From NCBI RefSeq assembly GCF_001528745.1, contig NZ_BCNS01000133.1:1-55731 (forward strand): 55,731 nucleotides of DNA, in the 5' to 3' direction. The stretch is from Marinobacterium profundum. Lineage in GTDB: Bacteria; Pseudomonadota; Gammaproteobacteria; Pseudomonadales; Balneatricaceae. Made by a program: the position numbers and the translations under genes. Shown here one piece after another: positions 1-8,902 of the stretch. The first letter of the stretch is position 1, and each line of letters opens with the position of its first letter. The notes beneath the pieces were generated by a model. The model was not told where the DNA came from, did not search any database, and saw only the letters and a list, made by a program, of their open reading frames with translations.

Positions 1-132
1 CGAACTGGCGTTCGTCGTGGAACACCTCAGGGCAGCAGTTTCATGGCGTCTTTGTTGTCGATCATCTGTCGGGTGAGCTGATAGCCGAGTTCGCGGCATT
101 AGTGTTCGAACTGGCGTTCGTCGTGGATCTCC
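1..132 (-). repeat. Decayed tandem copies of the patatin gene 3' end
   Basis: Directly downstream of the patatin stop codon, the last ~100 bp of that gene recur. The unit beginning CGAACTGGCGTTCGTCGTGG is seen at 1 and at 107, and its gene-internal counterpart begins at 210, giving spacings of 106 and 103 bp. In the coding sense the extra copy reads DERQFE, then an in-frame stop, then RELGYQLTRQMIDNKDAMKLLP and another stop, so it cannot be translated as part of a protein. Part of it differs from the gene at synonymous positions while the final ~60 bp are almost identical. The array runs off the left edge of the window. It is probably debris of paralogous copies or unequal recombination. Confidence 0.8.
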
Positions 133-2547
133 TCAGGGCAACAGTTTCATGGCGTCTTTGTTGTCGATCATCTGTCGGGTGAGCTGATACCCTAATTCAC
201 GATAGGCTTCGAACTGACGTTCATCAAAGAACTGATCGACGGTCGGCTGGTTCGGATAGCTGGGGTTGGCCAGCTTGTAGGCATAGAGATCGCCGGGCAG
301 ATCCCGCGTCAGGGAAGCCTTGATATAGACAAAGCGACCGACAAAGGCTTTTTGCTCACCGGCGTCTGGGTAGACGATGTCGCCGATGGCGAAACCACGT
401 TGCGACAACTGGTATTTCTCGTCGTACATGCGTTCGTGGTTTTCGCTGCCGGCTGCGCTGCTGCCGGGCAGTACGCCTGAAAGGTCGAACTTGGCGTTGG
501 GAAAGCGAATGGAGATACCGAAATCGACGCGGATACGTTCGATGGCGTTGCCAAAGTCATCGAAGGTGGCGTCTGGGTCGGCGCCGCCGTCCGACAATAT
601 AATCACCGGTGTGCGCCGGCGCACCAGCTCATAGAGCCCTGTGTTGTCGAAATGACCGCCATCGGACAGTTCAACCAGCAGGCTGTCTTCGGCGTGGCCA
701 AAATTAAGCAGGCTGCGCAGGCCCGGGAAGAAATAGTTGGGGCGCATGAATTTCTGCAGGGCGTGCAGGGGCGTGGAGGGATTGTAGGCCCAGTACCCCA
801 GGCGCAGTCCCAGAAAGGTGAGGATAAACGACATGAATGGATTGGTGCTGCCGCCGGCGCCGGATACACCTGAGTGAGGATTTTCGGCAGCACCAGAGAT
901 CGACATGGCGCTTGCCAGGGTCATATTGCCGCCGGCGAACTTGTCGGTGCCCGTGTAGTGAGTAGCGTCGCTGCCGCAATAGAGTGAAGACAGCAGAAAA
1001 CTGTCCCCCAGGCGGCCGCGATAGCGGGGTGTTATGGCGTTATTGAGGATGATGTTGCAGTTGATCAGGTGGTAGGGCGACCAGTTGTCGGAGGCGGCGA
1101 TATCACTCAGAGTGGTGGTGTTGGCCCTGGCACCGCGCTGGCACAGCGGTGCCGTTGGATCTACGGCGGGTGCCTTGAGGAAGGTTTCCATCAGGCGGTC
1201 GCGGTACATTTTGTGGGGTGATACCTGGTTGATATTGACGAAAAACGGAATTGTCAGCCCGGCGAGGATAAACAGTACTGGCCAGTAGGAGTCTGCGTCA
1301 TTGCGCAGCAATTTATGTACGCTTTCGGCCAAAATATAGGCGGCCAGAAAGATAAAGAAGATAAAGGCCAGGGTGCTGATAATGGTGAGAAATCGAGTGA
1401 AGCCTCCTTGGGTACTCTGCTTTTCGTTGCCTGCTTCGGTGTTCTTGCGAAACTGGCGGATGGACAGCAGTATGCCGGCCAACCCGGACGCCATTGAGCT
1501 GTATAGCCCCTTGTCGCCAAGGTCCAGGGTTGCGCCGAATACCAGCAGGGCGGCCAGGGGCACGGCGGCAAAAAATAGCGAGCCCGCAATGCCTTTGAGC
1601 AGCAAGCCAAGGCTGCGCTGCACCTTGACCCGGTAACAGTAGGCGTGGGCAAAGAACGTCTGGAATACCGTGCTTATGGCATAGCCGAAAACGGTGAGCA
1701 GAAAAAGCCCGGTCATGGTCGCGGCGGCTAGCAGAAAAAACACGGAAAACTCGACCCTGTGGGGCAGCACTTCCAGGTGTTCCGCCTGTAATGTGAAAAT
1801 GCTGGCGGGAATTTTGCGGAGCAGGCCTTCTACGCTGGCGGTGTTGATGGCGGTGAGGTTGAGCAGTGGGTCGAGTACACCTGTGGTGAGCACCAAGGAA
1901 AGCAGAAACATAGCCAGGCTGATTAGCAGGGTGTAAGCCACTACCGAGTGAATAACGCTCAGCAGTACAGAGCCTGCCAGGGAGGCGATGCCCAGCTGGG
2001 CCGGTGTCAGGTATTTTCCGTGTTGGCGGATATAGCTGAGGATTTTGTTGCCGGGGGCTGTGCTGTATTTACTGCCGGAATAGCTGTCGATTTCCCCAAA
2101 GGGGAAGACCCTGAATATTTTCTGATACCAGCTCAGTGCGGCGCCTGTATAGCCACCGCCCGAAACGGTGGACAGATAGGCCAGCTTGTCGAAGGTTGTG
2201 GGTTTGCCCTCCACCAGAAAGCGGTTACGCAGCGCCTGAATCACGCCTATGGCAAAGGATGCGGAGCGAATGCCGCCACCGGACAACGCCAGACCGTACC
2301 AGGGCCTTTGCTTGTGGGGGTAGTTCTCCGGTTTCATGTAGGTGTAGTGCTCGCGCACATACTCCTTGTACTGCAGTTCTACAAAGTCTTTGTAATCGGT
2401 TTTCAGGTACTCCTGGTGCTGCGCATCGAAGCTGCGGGCCAGGTTTTTCTCGATCAGTTTTCGTTCCGCCGCCATCACCTCATCGGCGCTTAGAGACGCA
2501 GGTTCCGTAAAGCCAAATTTTTCCAGCAAACGTTTGAACAGCCCCAT
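133..2547 (-). CDS. Membrane-embedded patatin-like phospholipase
   Basis: 804 residues, predicted lipid acyl hydrolase. The N-terminal lipase half carries the glycine-rich oxyanion motif SGGGIRS (residues 89-95) and the nucleophile motif STVSGGG (Ser about 129). The catalytic Asp lies in LSDGGHFDNTG (DGG about 629-631). Between the Ser and Asp parts, roughly residues 180-440, there are about five strongly hydrophobic segments, so the catalytic domain is split by a membrane region, unlike short soluble patatins. This layout is known from large uncharacterised bacterial patatin-like proteins; the substrate is unknown. The start is an ATG giving MGLFKRLL with an upstream GGA-type ribosome site. 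It is the last gene of a minus-strand group with the GMC oxidoreductase and cytochrome genes (16-bp gap). The 3' end is repeated in decayed form downstream. Confidence 0.85.
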   Translation of the reverse strand: MGLFKRLLEKFGFTEPASLSADEVMAAERKLIEKNLARSFDAQHQEYLKTDYKDFVELQYKEYVREHYTYMKPENYPHKQRPWYGLALSGGGIRSASFAIGVIQALRNRFLVEGKPTTFDKLAYLSTVSGGGYTGAALSWYQKIFRVFPFGEIDSYSGSKYSTAPGNKILSYIRQHGKYLTPAQLGIASLAGSVLLSVIHSVVAYTLLISLAMFLLSLVLTTGVLDPLLNLTAINTASVEGLLRKIPASIFTLQAEHLEVLPHRVEFSVFFLLAAATMTGLFLLTVFGYAISTVFQTFFAHAYCYRVKVQRSLGLLLKGIAGSLFFAAVPLAALLVFGATLDLGDKGLYSSMASGLAGILLSIRQFRKNTEAGNEKQSTQGGFTRFLTIISTLAFIFFIFLAAYILAESVHKLLRNDADSYWPVLFILAGLTIPFFVNINQVSPHKMYRDRLMETFLKAPAVDPTAPLCQRGARANTTTLSDIAASDNWSPYHLINCNIILNNAITPRYRGRLGDSFLLSSLYCGSDATHYTGTDKFAGGNMTLASAMSISGAAENPHSGVSGAGGSTNPFMSFILTFLGLRLGYWAYNPSTPLHALQKFMRPNYFFPGLRSLLNFGHAEDSLLVELSDGGHFDNTGLYELVRRRTPVIILSDGGADPDATFDDFGNAIERIRVDFGISIRFPNAKFDLSGVLPGSSAAGSENHERMYDEKYQLSQRGFAIGDIVYPDAGEQKAFVGRFVYIKASLTRDLPGDLYAYKLANPSYPNQPTVDQFFDERQFEAYRELGYQLTRQMIDNKDAMKLLP

Positions 2548-2563
2548 TTGAATACGTCCTGGG

Positions 2564-4429
2564 TTAGGGATTCAGTATCACATCAGCAGCTTTCTCGGCC
2601 GCGGTGTAGATCGCGGTGACGATAAAGAAGCCCGGGATGCGCGGAAAAACTGATGCATCGACCACTCGCAAGCCAGTGACACCCCGTACGCGGAACTGGC
2701 TATCCAGCACGGCCATGGGATCGTCGTCGGCGCCGATCGGACAGGTGCAGGAGGCATGGTGGCCCCAGGCCTGGTTGCGGATGTACTCGCGTATTTGTTC
2801 GTCGGTTTGAACGTTTTCGCCGGGCACTTCTTCTGCGGCGATCAGCCCTTTGTCCTTCAGGGGTTGAGTGAGGCTGCGTATAAATTTGACACCCTGAACC
2901 ACGGACTCCAGGTCTTCGCCACTGGCGTCGTTACCCTCGTCGAAATAGCGGAAGTTGATATGGGGCTTGTCCCTGGGGTCATCGGAGCGCAGCGTCACTG
3001 AGCCTGCGGTATTGTTGGTATGGGCCTTGAGAATGGCCCAGGTCAGGTAGTTCAGGTGTTCAGCCAGGAGTTTTGAATAGCTGGGAAAATAGCCCTTGAA
3101 CAGACCCAGCAGGGCGAAACAAAACAGGTCTGGCAACGGGCGCTGTGGCATCGAACGCTTGATCACCGCCAGTACGGCGCCGTTGCTGGTGTAGACGCCC
3201 GAACGTTTCTCGTCCCATTCCTTGTACTGCGGATCGCCCTTGGCATATTTGGCGCCTTCCAGTACTTCCCAGTGATCGAAACTCATGCGATTGACGACAC
3301 CCACTTCGTAGCGATCCTGCAGGTTCTGGCCGACGCCTGGCAGGTTGTGTCGTACCTCTATTCCATGCTTTTTCAGCTCGTCCTGCGGGCCTATGCCGGA
3401 CAGCATCAGCAGCTGGGGGGTATTAAAGGCACCACCTGCCAGTATCACTTCTTTGCCTGCGAAGGCCTGGCGCTTGTCCGTGCTCTCGCCGTGGGGCTGG
3501 CAGTGGGCCCGGTACAGGCGGGCGCCCTTGAGGTATTCGACGCCAATGGCGCGCTTGCTATCATCGAACAGCACGCGGGTCACCAGGGCATCCAGTTCGA
3601 TATGCAGTTTGTCGGGATGGGCCTGCTGCACATCCAGCAGACGCTCCCGTGCGCCCATGCGCTGGTGATTTTTGGTCGCCAGCGGTGGATAGCGCAGCCC
3701 GGTGGCATTGTCCTTTACCAGGCGCCAGTCGTTGGGATCGCCGCTGCCCTGGCGCAGCCACTCGCCGCGCTTGAAGGGCTCGGCCAGTTGAGAAAAAGCG
3801 CTTTCTACAGAACTGACCAGGGTTTTTACCAGGTCGCCATCCCCCAGTGCGCTTTTGGGGATGGCTTTCTCGGTGTGCAGCCAGCCTTTCCAGCCGTGTT
3901 TGCTGGGGTTGGACAGGCGGCTGAGCAAACGGTGATCCGGGCGGTGGTGGCAGTTTTCGAGTGTCTGGAAGTAGCCCCGCATATTGCGGGCGTTCCAGGA
4001 GTCATCGCCGGTGATGCGGCCTATATGCTCCCAGTCGTCATTGTGGGGGCAGACCGTGATCATGGCGTTGTGGGTCGTACAGCCCCCCAGGCAACCGGCA
4101 CGGGGGTAGAGCACGCCATCGACATCTTCGCCTTCGTAGTTGGCAGTGTATTTTGGATCCTTTTTTTGCTGGGCGTCATCGCCATAGTGACGTACAAAGA
4201 AGTCCCACTTCATGGCGCGGTTTTCACTCGCTATGGCGTGAAATACCGGGACGTCGTAGTCCTCCGGCAGGCGGTTGTCGTCGGACAGGGCGTCGCCGCC
4301 CGTCAGGGTGCGTGGGTCACCGCCGGCTTCAAGTACCAGTACAGAGCAGCCGTTTTCCGCCAGCCGGGCGGCGACGGTGCCGCCGCCGGCACCGGAGCCC
4401 ACCACTATATAGTCATATTCAGTACTCAT
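2564..4429 (-). CDS. GMC-family FAD oxidoreductase (choline dehydrogenase-like)
   Basis: 621 residues. The N-terminal FAD-binding Rossmann motif is YDYIVVGSGAGGG (about residues 5-17), followed by VLVLEAGG binding the ADP-ribose. The GMC C-terminal domain is present with the active-site HH pair in WGHHASCTCPIG. The second catalytic position is atypical: most GMC enzymes have a Gly-Asn-Pro/Thr-Asn stretch after the DASVxP motif, whereas here it reads FPRIPGFFIVT, so the usual Asn/His is missing. No signal peptide is seen, which places the enzyme in the cytoplasm, while its operon partner (17 bp upstream) is an exported cytochrome. It probably oxidises an alcohol, polyol or sterol-like substrate; the exact substrate cannot be read from the sequence. 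Confidence 0.85.
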   Translation of the reverse strand: MSTEYDYIVVGSGAGGGTVAARLAENGCSVLVLEAGGDPRTLTGGDALSDDNRLPEDYDVPVFHAIASENRAMKWDFFVRHYGDDAQQKKDPKYTANYEGEDVDGVLYPRAGCLGGCTTHNAMITVCPHNDDWEHIGRITGDDSWNARNMRGYFQTLENCHHRPDHRLLSRLSNPSKHGWKGWLHTEKAIPKSALGDGDLVKTLVSSVESAFSQLAEPFKRGEWLRQGSGDPNDWRLVKDNATGLRYPPLATKNHQRMGARERLLDVQQAHPDKLHIELDALVTRVLFDDSKRAIGVEYLKGARLYRAHCQPHGESTDKRQAFAGKEVILAGGAFNTPQLLMLSGIGPQDELKKHGIEVRHNLPGVGQNLQDRYEVGVVNRMSFDHWEVLEGAKYAKGDPQYKEWDEKRSGVYTSNGAVLAVIKRSMPQRPLPDLFCFALLGLFKGYFPSYSKLLAEHLNYLTWAILKAHTNNTAGSVTLRSDDPRDKPHINFRYFDEGNDASGEDLESVVQGVKFIRSLTQPLKDKGLIAAEEVPGENVQTDEQIREYIRNQAWGHHASCTCPIGADDDPMAVLDSQFRVRGVTGLRVVDASVFPRIPGFFIVTAIYTAAEKAADVILNP

Positions 4430-4446
4430 GGTTCGCCGCTCCGGGA

Positions 4447-6951
4447 TCAGAAGGTTTTCAAAAAGGCGATCAGGGCCTGTTTGTCGTTGTCGTTGAGGCC
4501 TTCTTCATCCACCAGATAGTTGGTGCCGAAGTAGTGGCCCTTGTTGACGACGTAGTCCGGGCACTTGCTGACGTCCAGCAGCGGATCTACCAGGTTGGCA
4601 AAGACGCGGCGTGCATCTTCATCGGTGGCGTTTTCCGGCAGAGCCTTGAGATCTCGCTTGGCCTTGAGCAGGATTTTGACGACCTTGCCGCGTTCCTCCA
4701 TGTCGATATTGGACAGCAGGTTGATGGGTGTGCCGGCCGGGATGGGCCCGATCTCCACGCCAGCCTCACCAAACAGCCAGGGCAGCCAGCGGCTCAGCGG
4801 CCCCTGCAGGGTCTGCAGAAAGTCCGGCAGATAGCCTGTGTCTACCCGCAGGTAGCTCGAGGCCGGCGTTTTGTCGATCATCCCCGGGTGGGTCTTGCCA
4901 GAGCGGGTAACAACACTGAAGTCGCCCTCACGTTTTTCCGGCCAGAGCAGCTTCTCGATGGCATCATCAAAGGAGGCCATGCGGTCATCCACTGATCCTG
5001 TCCATTTGAACTCGCCCAGGCTGTTATTGAGCAGGAAGGGCGCACTGGACCAGGCGCTGATCAGGGAGGCGGGGCGGGAATAGCCGCGGCCACCTGCGGG
5101 CATTACATAGTCGCGTACTTCGCCACTATAGGGGTGCTGTACCCGTATGCTGCCGACGGCGGGCAGGCCCTTGTAGGACTCGGAGGTGAAGTTGTCCCAG
5201 ATATTGCCTTCCAGGCCATTGGTGGCCAGCGGGCTGCAGGCGTTGGTCTCAAGCTGCGTCACAGGCACCCGCATTTCGCTGGAGAGGAAGTTGTTGTCCA
5301 GAAAGTCGTCGGACTGGACTATGGGGCGCATCATGGACTTGAATTCGCTGCTCTGGGTCCAGGTCCAGTAACGGCTCCAGCACTGCAGGTAGTTGCTGCT
5401 GACACAGCCCTTGTCCGGGAAGAACTCGGCGGTTTTTTCCGGCAGCTTGCTGGAGTGACAGCGGGCACAGGTGTCGGCAAACACGGTTTTGCCCCGTTCC
5501 AGTTCGTTGGCATCCTGGCTCATGTGGGCCGCGCCGCCGGGGGCATTGGCCAGGTAGTCTGGCTGAGCCGAGGCGAGGAAGAACAGCGCTACGTCCGGTG
5601 TCTGGGCTTCGTTGGCATTCCAGTAGCTGGAATTCTTGCGGGCGACTTCAATCTCGAACGGGGTGATTTTCTTGCCCCCGAGCAAAGCGCGGAAGTGCTG
5701 CAGCCACTCCTCGCTGAACAGGCCGATATTGATATAGACCCGATTCAGGGCGCCCAGCGCCCCCACCGAATCTGCCCCATCCTTGAGTACGCGGGGTGTC
5801 AGCACCTGATCCGGTGCCTGGTAAAACTGTTGCAGTGGGCTTGAGGGCGGCACAATCGCCAGGTCGTTGAACTGACGGTTGTTGAGCCCGCCGCCGGCAA
5901 GCTCTTCATGACCGTAGCGGGATGCAACGTCCATGCGTGCGCCCAGGTTGTAAATGGCGTTCATGGTGCGCGGGTTGTTGATGTAGTCCGATGAAATCAG
6001 CGAGGTATCCAGGGCGCCGGGGCGTGAGGTGTGGAAAAGCTGATAGGCGAAGCTGCTGGGGTCCGCGTCCCACATGAAGATGCGATCAACCCAGAAATAC
6101 TGTGCGCCCGGGTTGGAGTTGAGGTTCTCCCATTTCGGATGTTCCGGATCTGCTGGCGGATTTGAAGGGTTGGGGCCTACATGGCAAAAGCCACAGGACA
6201 TGCCGACACGATAGGGTTTTACCAGATCCTTGCTGGCATAGTAGCTGCGGTCATTGTAGTAGCGCTCCGCATCCCAGTTGGCTTCGGCCTGGGCGTCAAA
6301 GTCGGGGTTGGGGAACAGACGCAGGCCGACAATGCCAGTGCCGTAGCCGTAGTAGGAACCGGCCGGAATATTATCGCCGCGGGCGCCAATTTTGACCCCG
6401 GGGTACTTGTCTTCGTTTTCAAACGGGTCCGGCCCGCAGGAGGGATCACGCCGATCGAGCCAAAGGCCGTAGCGGTCCTGGCGTGGCGCATCGCCCTTGA
6501 TGTAGCAGGGCTCGTTCACCACGCCCATATACTGCCAGCGGTTATCGCGGCTGAACTTGAGGCTGGGGTGGTTGGATACGGTTTTGAGAAAATCCAGGTT
6601 TCCCACACTGATGTTGGATATCTCGTTCCAGAGGGCATCGTTGCCTGCGGTCCAGACGACCCAGTTGTTACGCCCACGCACTATGGCTTGCTGTGCCTCC
6701 TGGGGTGAGATGCCGGGGATATAAGGATCAAGCCTGCGGGCTACTTCCACCGGGTCCTTGCTGATGCCGTAATCCATGTCGGCGTAGTAGTCTTCTTCTG
6801 AGCCTTGCAGGGAATCGGCCAAGCGGCCGACGCACAGCGCCTCGTCCCGCACATTGCCGGCGCCTTCGCCACAGAGGCTTTGCTGGGTTGAGCAGGACGA
6901 TACCAGCAAAGCCAGCATGCCTAAAACAAAGGGGGTTCTGATCGACTTCAT
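4447..6951 (-). CDS. Di-haem c-type cytochrome lipoprotein, MauG/RoxA-like
   Basis: 834 residues from the ATG at 6951, chosen over an ATG 39 codons upstream because it gives a clean lipoprotein signal (MKSIRTPFVL... with lipobox VSSC, Cys20) and has a GGAG ribosome site 9 nt upstream. Two haem-c motifs are visible: CGFCH (253-257) and CARCH (495-499), about 240 residues apart. The spacing and the single covalent haem per domain recall di-haem peroxidase/MauG and the rubber oxygenase RoxA families, but at 834 residues it is longer than RoxA. It is predicted to be lipid-anchored in the periplasm. It heads a minus-strand group with GMC oxidoreductase and patatin-like genes, suggesting oxidation of a hydrophobic substrate; this is inference from context. 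Confidence 0.8.
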   Translation of the reverse strand: MKSIRTPFVLGMLALLVSSCSTQQSLCGEGAGNVRDEALCVGRLADSLQGSEEDYYADMDYGISKDPVEVARRLDPYIPGISPQEAQQAIVRGRNNWVVWTAGNDALWNEISNISVGNLDFLKTVSNHPSLKFSRDNRWQYMGVVNEPCYIKGDAPRQDRYGLWLDRRDPSCGPDPFENEDKYPGVKIGARGDNIPAGSYYGYGTGIVGLRLFPNPDFDAQAEANWDAERYYNDRSYYASKDLVKPYRVGMSCGFCHVGPNPSNPPADPEHPKWENLNSNPGAQYFWVDRIFMWDADPSSFAYQLFHTSRPGALDTSLISSDYINNPRTMNAIYNLGARMDVASRYGHEELAGGGLNNRQFNDLAIVPPSSPLQQFYQAPDQVLTPRVLKDGADSVGALGALNRVYINIGLFSEEWLQHFRALLGGKKITPFEIEVARKNSSYWNANEAQTPDVALFFLASAQPDYLANAPGGAAHMSQDANELERGKTVFADTCARCHSSKLPEKTAEFFPDKGCVSSNYLQCWSRYWTWTQSSEFKSMMRPIVQSDDFLDNNFLSSEMRVPVTQLETNACSPLATNGLEGNIWDNFTSESYKGLPAVGSIRVQHPYSGEVRDYVMPAGGRGYSRPASLISAWSSAPFLLNNSLGEFKWTGSVDDRMASFDDAIEKLLWPEKREGDFSVVTRSGKTHPGMIDKTPASSYLRVDTGYLPDFLQTLQGPLSRWLPWLFGEAGVEIGPIPAGTPINLLSNIDMEERGKVVKILLKAKRDLKALPENATDEDARRVFANLVDPLLDVSKCPDYVVNKGHYFGTNYLVDEEGLNDNDKQALIAFLKTF

Positions 6952-7855
6952 ATCAAAAGCTCCGTGTTGATACGGGTAACGCAGCATATGGGCAGATCGC
7001 ACAGCGACAGGGGCATATTCGGTGCAAATGGGGCAGGGGAGGCCCTGGCCGGTGCTAAAGCAGCACACAGGTATCTTGAAAAATTGCAGAATTTAAGCTG
7101 ACTAACAGAACGCATCCCTGCCTCCGTGACCTTCGTTCATTTGAACAATGAGCCAAGTATAGTTGCAAAATAGAAGTCGAAATTTGCGGCGGGCTGGAAC
7201 AAGTTTGATGTGATTGTAAAAGTTCAATAAAAATCATCTATAGGTGAGGTGGCTTGAGTTAATAATGTTTTAAACGACTGTTTTAAATAGGTTTTATAGT
7301 TATTAAACACCCTGGTTAAGTTCTAATTAAAATTAGATTAATTCATGAAAAAAATTCAGTGTTTGAAATTGTTGATATGGGTAATAATTTTTTAATTTAT
7401 TGTTTTATATGAATAAAATTATTTTTAGCTAATAGGCCTGTGAATGGCGATTTCGTGGTTTAGATGAGTTTTGTGGTGGGTTTGCTGTGCGGTGCCCCAG
7501 GCGACTTGATCGGCTGAAATTCATTGGCGCGGGGCTTGAGCGAAAAGAAGTTCGCATCTGTTTTCGCTGGTGTCGCGAAAAAGCGTCGATTTTAGAACCC
7601 GTTTTCACGTTTTTTCTGGCCGCCCAATCAGGTTATGGCAGCAGATGATAAATTTCCCTGTAGCAGAATAGAGACGATATTATTTCGATTATGTCGAATT
7701 GATTTAAGGCGCAAAAGTACAAAACGGGGATTTTGGGCAAGAGACAGAAAGTTAATGCTGGGACGTTGAAATATGGCGGCGACGGGTTAATGCAGTCCCG
7801 CTGCAGTACTTGAATACACTGTAGCGGGCGCTGTGTGCGGTTCAGTAGCTGAAGG
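6952..7855. other. Long intergenic region, AT-rich in the middle
   Basis: About 900 bp without a convincing gene. Roughly 7200-7440 is markedly AT-rich compared with flanking coding DNA. The promoter of the cytochrome/GMC/patatin group must lie here; on the minus strand TATACT (7156-7161) could be a -10 element but no good -35 accompanies it. The region from 7450 to 7800 is of more ordinary composition. I recognise no RNA gene or riboswitch. A 60-codon minus-strand frame at 7055-7237 has no ribosome site and no family resemblance. Confidence 0.6.
7797..7828 (-). terminator. Hairpin after the left binding-protein gene
   Basis: Inverted repeat CCCGCTGCAGT (7797-7807) and ACTGTAGCGGG (7818-7828), 11-bp arms with one G-U-compatible mismatch and a 10-nt loop, 28 bp past the stop codon of the minus-strand binding-protein gene. 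There is no U-run on the minus transcript, so it may protect the mRNA 3' end or act as a weak terminator. Confidence 0.45.
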
Positions 7856-8788
7856 TCAGTTTAGATTCAGGTATTCATCCATATTTTCAGGGGTCACCAG
7901 TTTGAAGGGTACCCAGACTTTCTGGTCGACGTCCTCGTTTCGGGCCAGCTTTATGGCCGCATCAATGGCGCCACTGCCCTGACCGGCTGCATCCTGGAAC
8001 ACAGTGACGTCCAGATCACCCGCCTTCATGGCCTGCAGGGCATCCTGGGTGGCGTCTATACCGGCGATCACTATCCTGTTCATATCGGCGCCGACCGCTT
8101 TCATCGCCTGAATCGCGCCTATGGCCATCTCATCATTGTTGGCAATCACCGCATCAAACTCGAGACCGGATGAAAGCCAGTTGGTCATGATGTTGTTGCC
8201 CTTGGTGCGCTGCCACTCGGCGGTTTCTTCCGCTACGACTTCCATGCCGGAGCACTCGGGTGTGGCGATGACGTCATGAATATCCTTGGTACGCTGAATA
8301 CCGGCCTGATCGGTGAGTGCTCCCATCAGCACCAGGACTTTGCCCTTGCCGCCGAGCAGGCGGCAGACCTCTTTGGTTTGCAGGGTGCCAGAGTCGACTT
8401 CGTTAGAGGCAATAAAGGCCTGGTTATCGGGCAGCATGTCGACGTTGATCGGCTGGCGGTTAACGTATACCAGCGGAATACCTGCGGCGGCGGCATCATC
8501 GCTCATTGCCACGGTTGCATCGGTATCCACCGGGTTGACGATAATGGCATCCACGCCGGAGGCGATAAAATTCTGAATCTGGTTCAGCTGGGTGCCGACC
8601 TCATTCTTGCCGTCTTCAATCTGCAGGGACACGTCGGCGTCCTTGGCATGCTGTTCCATGCCGGTACGCAGCACCGTCAGGAAGTTATCATCGAAGGTCG
8701 ACATTGCGACGCCGATATTCAGTTCGGCCGCGGCAACAGAGCCTGCAAGCATGCAGGCACCGAGGGTTGCGAGGGTGAGTTTTTTCAT
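7856..8788 (-). CDS. Periplasmic sugar/polyol-binding protein (ABC type, ribose/inositol class)
   Basis: 310 residues. A signal peptide (MKKLTLATLGACMLAGSVAAA, described here as residues 1-21, cleaved near AAA-E) is followed by a type I periplasmic binding protein fold. Typical class features are the start of the mature domain LNIGVAMSTFDDNF, the segment GVDAIIVNPVDTDA, and ANNDEMAIGAIQAM in the C-terminal lobe. The family includes ribose, myo-inositol and rhizopine (MocB-like) binding proteins. It is roughly two-thirds identical to the protein at 16293-17225. The ribosome site AAGGA precedes the ATG. It is the third gene of the left arm, after the TIM-barrel gene, with a strong hairpin in between. 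No ATPase or permease gene is present in the window, so the partner transporter must be elsewhere. Confidence 0.9.
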   Translation of the reverse strand: MKKLTLATLGACMLAGSVAAAELNIGVAMSTFDDNFLTVLRTGMEQHAKDADVSLQIEDGKNEVGTQLNQIQNFIASGVDAIIVNPVDTDATVAMSDDAAAAGIPLVYVNRQPINVDMLPDNQAFIASNEVDSGTLQTKEVCRLLGGKGKVLVLMGALTDQAGIQRTKDIHDVIATPECSGMEVVAEETAEWQRTKGNNIMTNWLSSGLEFDAVIANNDEMAIGAIQAMKAVGADMNRIVIAGIDATQDALQAMKAGDLDVTVFQDAAGQGSGAIDAAIKLARNEDVDQKVWVPFKLVTPENMDEYLNLN

Positions 8789-8822
8789 TTTCTTGTTTTC
8801 CTTGTATTAGTTGTGGTGCTTT

Positions 8823-8850
8823 AGGCACAGAGGCAACTGGCTCTGTGCCT
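8823..8850 (-). other. Intercistronic hairpin before the left binding-protein gene
   Basis: Perfect 10-bp stem AGGCACAGAG (8823-8832) / CTCTGTGCCT (8841-8850) with an 8-nt loop, located between the TIM-barrel and binding-protein genes on the minus strand. No U-run follows, so it is more likely an mRNA-processing or stabilising element than a terminator. Confidence 0.65.
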
Positions 8851-8902
8851 TGGAAACAATGACCGGCTGCTAGGTAATACTGCCGGTCACCCTATACCTG
8901 TG

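Noticed and set aside
3272-4519. Long frame of 415 codons on the strand opposite the GMC oxidoreductase
   Set aside because: It lies fully over a gene with clear FAD and GMC motifs, has no ribosome site, and its protein is compositionally odd with no recognisable domain.
7055-7237. 60-codon minus frame upstream of the cytochrome gene
   Set aside because: No ribosome site, and the region probably holds the promoter of the cytochrome gene.
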